From Mailhella massiliensis (lineage in GTDB: Bacteria > Desulfobacterota > Desulfovibrionia > Desulfovibrionales > Desulfovibrionaceae): a stretch of DNA of 6,625 nucleotides. Where the stretch lies: assembly GCF_020741395.1 (NCBI RefSeq), contig NZ_DYZA01000155.1, positions 1 through 6,625 of the forward strand, written 5' to 3'. Below are positions 5,569 to 6,625 of this stretch, in pieces. The notes under the pieces were generated by a model. That model did not search any database. It worked only from the letters and a program-made list of their open reading frames with translations, and was not told the DNA's origin. Within the stretch, counting starts at the first letter, position 1. Each line of letters starts with the position of its first letter. The position numbers and the translations under genes are program-made.

Positions 5569-6276
5569 ATGACGCGCATCGCCCTTGTCCTTCCCCTCCT
5601 GCTTCTCCTGCTCCCCTTTTCCGCCCCCGCCTACGACGACGGGGTGGACGAACTCGCCTTTGCCGTGCCCGACACCTTCACGGAGCTGACCGACCATGAT
5701 TCCGACCTTTTCCGGGACACGGAAAAATATGCCGTAAGCCACGGCAGGCTGCTCAAAATGTACCTGCCGCAGTACATGGCCCATCAGTACCGCTACGGCA
5801 GCCGCGACGCGGTGACGCGCCAGGTGCTCATCTGCGCCATGGAAGGCCAGAAAAGGCCGCTCACCCAGAAAGACGCGGAGCTTCTGGCCCGCTCCACCGA
5901 GGGGCTTTTCATCGGCTTTTCCCGCATCCCGCGAAGCCGCACCGATACCCCCGCCCAGGAGATGGAAAACAGGGAAAAGGCCCTTGCCCGCGCGCTGGAA
6001 ACAGGCTCCCCCCTTCTGGTGGATTCCGTGCGCACCTCAAGCGCCTTCCTCTATACCTTCCTCATCCACGACAACATGGTGGAGCGCGGGCCGAAAAGCT
6101 GGCTTTCCATGGCCATGGCCACGGCCGTGGTACCCGTGAAGGACACCGTGCTCTTCGTAACCGTAAGCTCCATACTCGGGCACGACAATCCCGAGCCCCA
6201 TCTCGACTGGGTGAAGGAAACGGCCGGAACCTTTGCGGATATGATTGTGCGCGCCAACAAAGGGGAAAAGAAATAG
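5569..6276 (+). CDS. Exported protein of unknown function
   Basis: Encodes 235 residues. The N-terminus is a typical Sec signal peptide: MTRI, then a leucine-rich core (LVLPLLLLLLPF), then a likely cleavage site after SAPA, giving a mature start at Y22. There is no lipobox Cys. The mature protein is about 214 residues. It starts with an acidic stretch (YDDGVDELAF), followed by VPDTFTELTDHDS, a charged middle, and the block AVVPVKDTVLFVTVSSIL (186-203). The end, DWVKETAGTFADMIVRAN, is probably a C-terminal helix. Only one Cys (C89) is seen in the mature part, so no disulfide within the chain is expected. AAGGAG (5558-5563) lies 5 bases before the ATG, which fixes the start even though the frame stays open far upstream. 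A soluble alpha/beta periplasmic protein is likely. I do not recognise the family and no function is claimed. No neighbour on the same strand suggests a role. Confidence 0.82.
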   Translation: MTRIALVLPLLLLLLPFSAPAYDDGVDELAFAVPDTFTELTDHDSDLFRDTEKYAVSHGRLLKMYLPQYMAHQYRYGSRDAVTRQVLICAMEGQKRPLTQKDAELLARSTEGLFIGFSRIPRSRTDTPAQEMENREKALARALETGSPLLVDSVRTSSAFLYTFLIHDNMVERGPKSWLSMAMATAVVPVKDTVLFVTVSSILGHDNPEPHLDWVKETAGTFADMIVRANKGEKK

Positions 6277-6294
6277 GCGCGGGGCATACCGCGC
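6277..6294 (+). terminator. Hairpin directly after the exported-protein gene
   Basis: GCGCGG (6277-6282) pairs perfectly with CCGCGC (6289-6294) around a 6-base loop, beginning at the base after the stop codon. It is stable but lacks a T-run, so it may protect the 3' end of the message or be only part of a terminator. Confidence 0.35.
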
Positions 6295-6540
6295 AATCCG
6301 CGCCGCCCGCAGGCGCCCCGGAAGCGGGCATCTCACAGGCCGCAGTCCGGATCTCATTGATTGCGGCAGGCGCGGCCCCTTTCCGCGCGGCAGGGGAGAC
6401 TTCTTCTTGCCCTCAAGGCCGGCAGCATGCTCTTTCCGCGCAGGCGGGGAACCCGGCAGCAACGATGCCGGGATAACGACCTCTGCCGCCGGACAGGGGG
6501 GCATGACTCCTGCCTTCTCCTCCGGCCTTCCGAGGCCCCT

Positions 6541-6625
6541 TTCCCTCCCGGGCGCGGAGGGATCGGGCACTCCGTGCCTGCCGCGCTGCGTCAACGGCCT
6601 GTTCCCTCCCGGGCGCGGAGGGATC
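6541..6625. repeat. Two exact copies of a 24-base palindromic repeat, 61-base period
   Basis: The same 24 bases, beginning TTCCCTCCC and ending GCGGAGGGATC, occur at 6541-6564 and 6602-6625, separated by 37 bases. Within each copy CCCTCC pairs with GGAGGG around a 7-base loop. The second copy reaches the last base of the window, so the right boundary is unknown and identity may continue. The left boundary is sharp (T at 6540 versus G at 6601). The 37-base interval contains a small adjoining hairpin, GGCAC (6566-6570) with GTGCC (6574-6578). Two copies are not enough to call a CRISPR array; tandem repeats or REP-like elements fit equally well. Confidence 0.7.

Larger units (their letters stand above)
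6277..6625. other. Gene-less 3' region of the window
   Basis: No credible gene is seen. The longest open frame here is on the minus strand and runs back into the exported-protein gene antisense to it, so it is almost certainly a shadow. The region holds the hairpin at 6277-6294, a perfect 7-pair hairpin CCCGGCA (6452-6458) with TGCCGGG (6466-6472), and the two 24-base repeats at 6541-6564 and 6602-6625. Confidence 0.5.

Noticed and set aside
4981..5784. Minus-strand frame of 267 codons across the divergent gap
   Set aside because: It runs antisense into the exported-protein gene. Gly/Pro/Arg-rich translation without motifs suggests noncoding GC-rich DNA.
6037..6594. Minus-strand frame of 185 codons at the right end
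   Set aside because: About half of it is antisense to the exported-protein gene and the rest covers palindromic intergenic DNA.
6541..6625. Formal CRISPR call for the terminal repeats
   Set aside because: Only two copies and one interval are visible, the repeat does not match a known repeat class by spacing, and no cas gene is present.
1..6625. tRNA, rRNA, insertion sequence or transposase remnants
   Set aside because: I looked for cloverleaf arms, rRNA-like blocks and transposase motifs on both strands and saw none.

Overview
This 6.6 kb window looks like a piece of a G+C-rich Gram-negative chromosome. A Desulfovibrionaceae-like member of the Desulfobacterota is my best guess. The guess rests on the lptF-lptG pair (so the cell has lipopolysaccharide), strong G/C preference at codon third positions, and GC-rich palindromes packed between genes. 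No marker gene fixes the taxonomy, so this is inference.

Layout, left to right. Bases 1-74 probably hold the last codons of a plus-strand gene, followed by a long hairpin. A GNAT acetyltransferase of the phosphinothricin/methionine-sulfoximine acetyltransferase type (379-945, plus) comes next and is followed by a second hairpin of the same repeat family. About 550 bases without a credible gene follow, ending in a 28-base tandem repeat and the terminator of a minus-strand operon. That operon, read leftward from 4042, is a 63-residue unknown protein, then lptF, then lptG. The three genes are joined by two 4-base ATGA stop/start overlaps, so translation is probably coupled. LptF and LptG are the two membrane subunits of the LptB2FG transporter that extracts lipopolysaccharide from the inner membrane. 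Their partners LptA, LptB and LptC are not in the window.

Upstream of that operon, also on the minus strand, lies a UPF0173 metallo-beta-lactamase-fold hydrolase (4260-4958) with its own ribosome binding site and a plausible promoter. It faces away from a plus-strand gene for a 235-residue exported protein of unknown function (5569-6276). The roughly 600 bases between them hold no convincing gene but several strong palindromes.

The last 349 bases (6277-6625) hold no credible gene. They end in two exact copies of a 24-base palindromic sequence at a 61-base period, the second copy running to the last base of the window. This could be the edge of a repeat array (CRISPR or another tandem repeat) and is the most useful thing to follow beyond the window. 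Otherwise the window is mostly ordinary housekeeping and accessory chromosome; I found no clear new multi-gene system. The least explained coding parts are the 63-residue protein coupled to lptF and the 235-residue exported protein.
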